From Streptomyces lasiicapitis (GTDB lineage Bacteria; Actinomycetota; Actinomycetes; Streptomycetales; Streptomycetaceae), in assembly GCF_014646335.1 (NCBI RefSeq), contig NZ_BMNG01000012.1, forward strand, positions 122,906 to 186,905: a DNA stretch of 64,000 bases, written 5' to 3'. Positions 63,796 through 64,000 of the stretch are shown here, in pieces. Below the pieces are notes generated by a model. The model searched no databases. It was not told where the DNA came from and saw only the letters and a list, made by a program, of their open reading frames with translations. The position numbers and the translations under genes were made by a program. Position 1 is the stretch's first letter. Each line of letters opens with the position of its first letter.

Positions 63796-64000
63796 ATGAC
63801 CAAAGACAGCGCCCGGCCGGCGCCGGAGGGCGCGGAGTCCCGCTGGGAGCGCCGGACCGAGGCCCCGCTGGCCGCGGCGTCCCTGCTCTTCCTGGCCGCG
63901 TACGCGGTGCGGGTCCTGGCCCAGGGCCTGCCCCCGGCCTGGCGCACGGCCTGCCTCGGGCTCGCGCTGGCGGCGTGGGCGGTCTTCGCGGTCGACTACG
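63796..64000 (+). CDS. N-terminal fragment of a probable ion channel (potassium channel family)
   Basis: The gene runs off the right edge; 68 codons are visible. The product begins MTKDSARPAPEGAESRWERR and has two hydrophobic segments (LAAASLLFLAAYAVRVLA; TACLGLALAAWAVFAVDY), fitting the S1 and S2 helices of voltage-gated-like channels that occupy this place in related genomes. The pore is outside the window, so the family rests on N-terminal pattern and synteny. Confidence 0.55.
   Translation, partial: MTKDSARPAPEGAESRWERRTEAPLAAASLLFLAAYAVRVLAQGLPPAWRTACLGLALAAWAVFAVDY

Overview
The window is a stretch of a high-GC actinomycete chromosome, almost certainly a Streptomyces. The evidence is very strong G/C bias at third codon positions, many GTG and TTG starts, and a near-complete bldD whose product keeps the c-di-GMP-binding residues known from Streptomyces BldD. 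There is also an actinobacterial integration host factor (mihF) next to gmk and rpoZ, and the gene order matches my memory of the conserved core of the Streptomyces chromosome (the S. coelicolor SCO1475-SCO1531 neighbourhood). I see no phage, insertion sequence, CRISPR array, tRNA or rRNA.

Layout. Positions 1-4370, minus strand: the N-terminus of priA, then metK, coaBC, rpoZ, gmk and mihF. Positions 4782-14890, minus strand: the pyrimidine block, transcribed pyrR-pyrB-pyrC-(membrane protein)-carA-carB-pyrD-pyrF, largely with overlapping stop and start codons. A sequence matching the PyrR-binding RNA loop lies against the pyrR ribosome binding site. bldD (15131-15631, plus) diverges from pyrR. 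Its predicted promoter carries a BldD-type operator, and convergent terminators separate it from nusB. Positions 15851-18010, minus: nusB, efp and an M24 peptidase homologue. A Pro/His-rich ATPase follows at 18241-19236, then the shikimate cluster aroE-aroC-aroK-aroB with mltG upstream of aroE (19394-25028), and then ruvX, alaS and two small membrane proteins (25154-29100).

Positions 29318-31531, plus: a STAND-type ATPase that lacks the usual C-terminal LuxR helix-turn-helix. Then rpsD, rarA and a VKOR-family membrane protein (minus). An accessory-looking plus-strand operon at 34766-38332 encodes an ABC-2 transporter and a NarL-type two-component system, with a perfect inverted repeat upstream. 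hisS and a metallo-hydrolase (minus) are followed by a cyclophilin and a DUF349 protein (plus). Positions 42974-50047, minus: yajC-secD-secF-apt-relA, linking protein export, purine salvage and (p)ppGpp metabolism. Positions 50226-55017, minus: pdxS-pdxT-yebC and ruvC-ruvA-ruvB.

Positions 55268-58763, minus: pgsA, a lipid acyltransferase and a PimA-like mannosyltransferase (phosphatidylinositol mannoside synthesis), plus a LemA-like protein. The window ends with an EF-G-like GTPase and a large unknown membrane protein (plus), a HIT protein (minus) and the start of a probable ion-channel gene (plus).

Most genes are housekeeping. The least explained items are the membrane protein inside the pyr operon, the M24 peptidase with altered metal ligands, the STAND ATPase without an output domain, the EF-G-like protein with a degenerate G4 motif, recent-looking tandem duplication in ruvC, a large low-complexity insert in SecD, and three copies of a dispersed intergenic repeat. 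I did not find a clear, wholly new multi-gene system.
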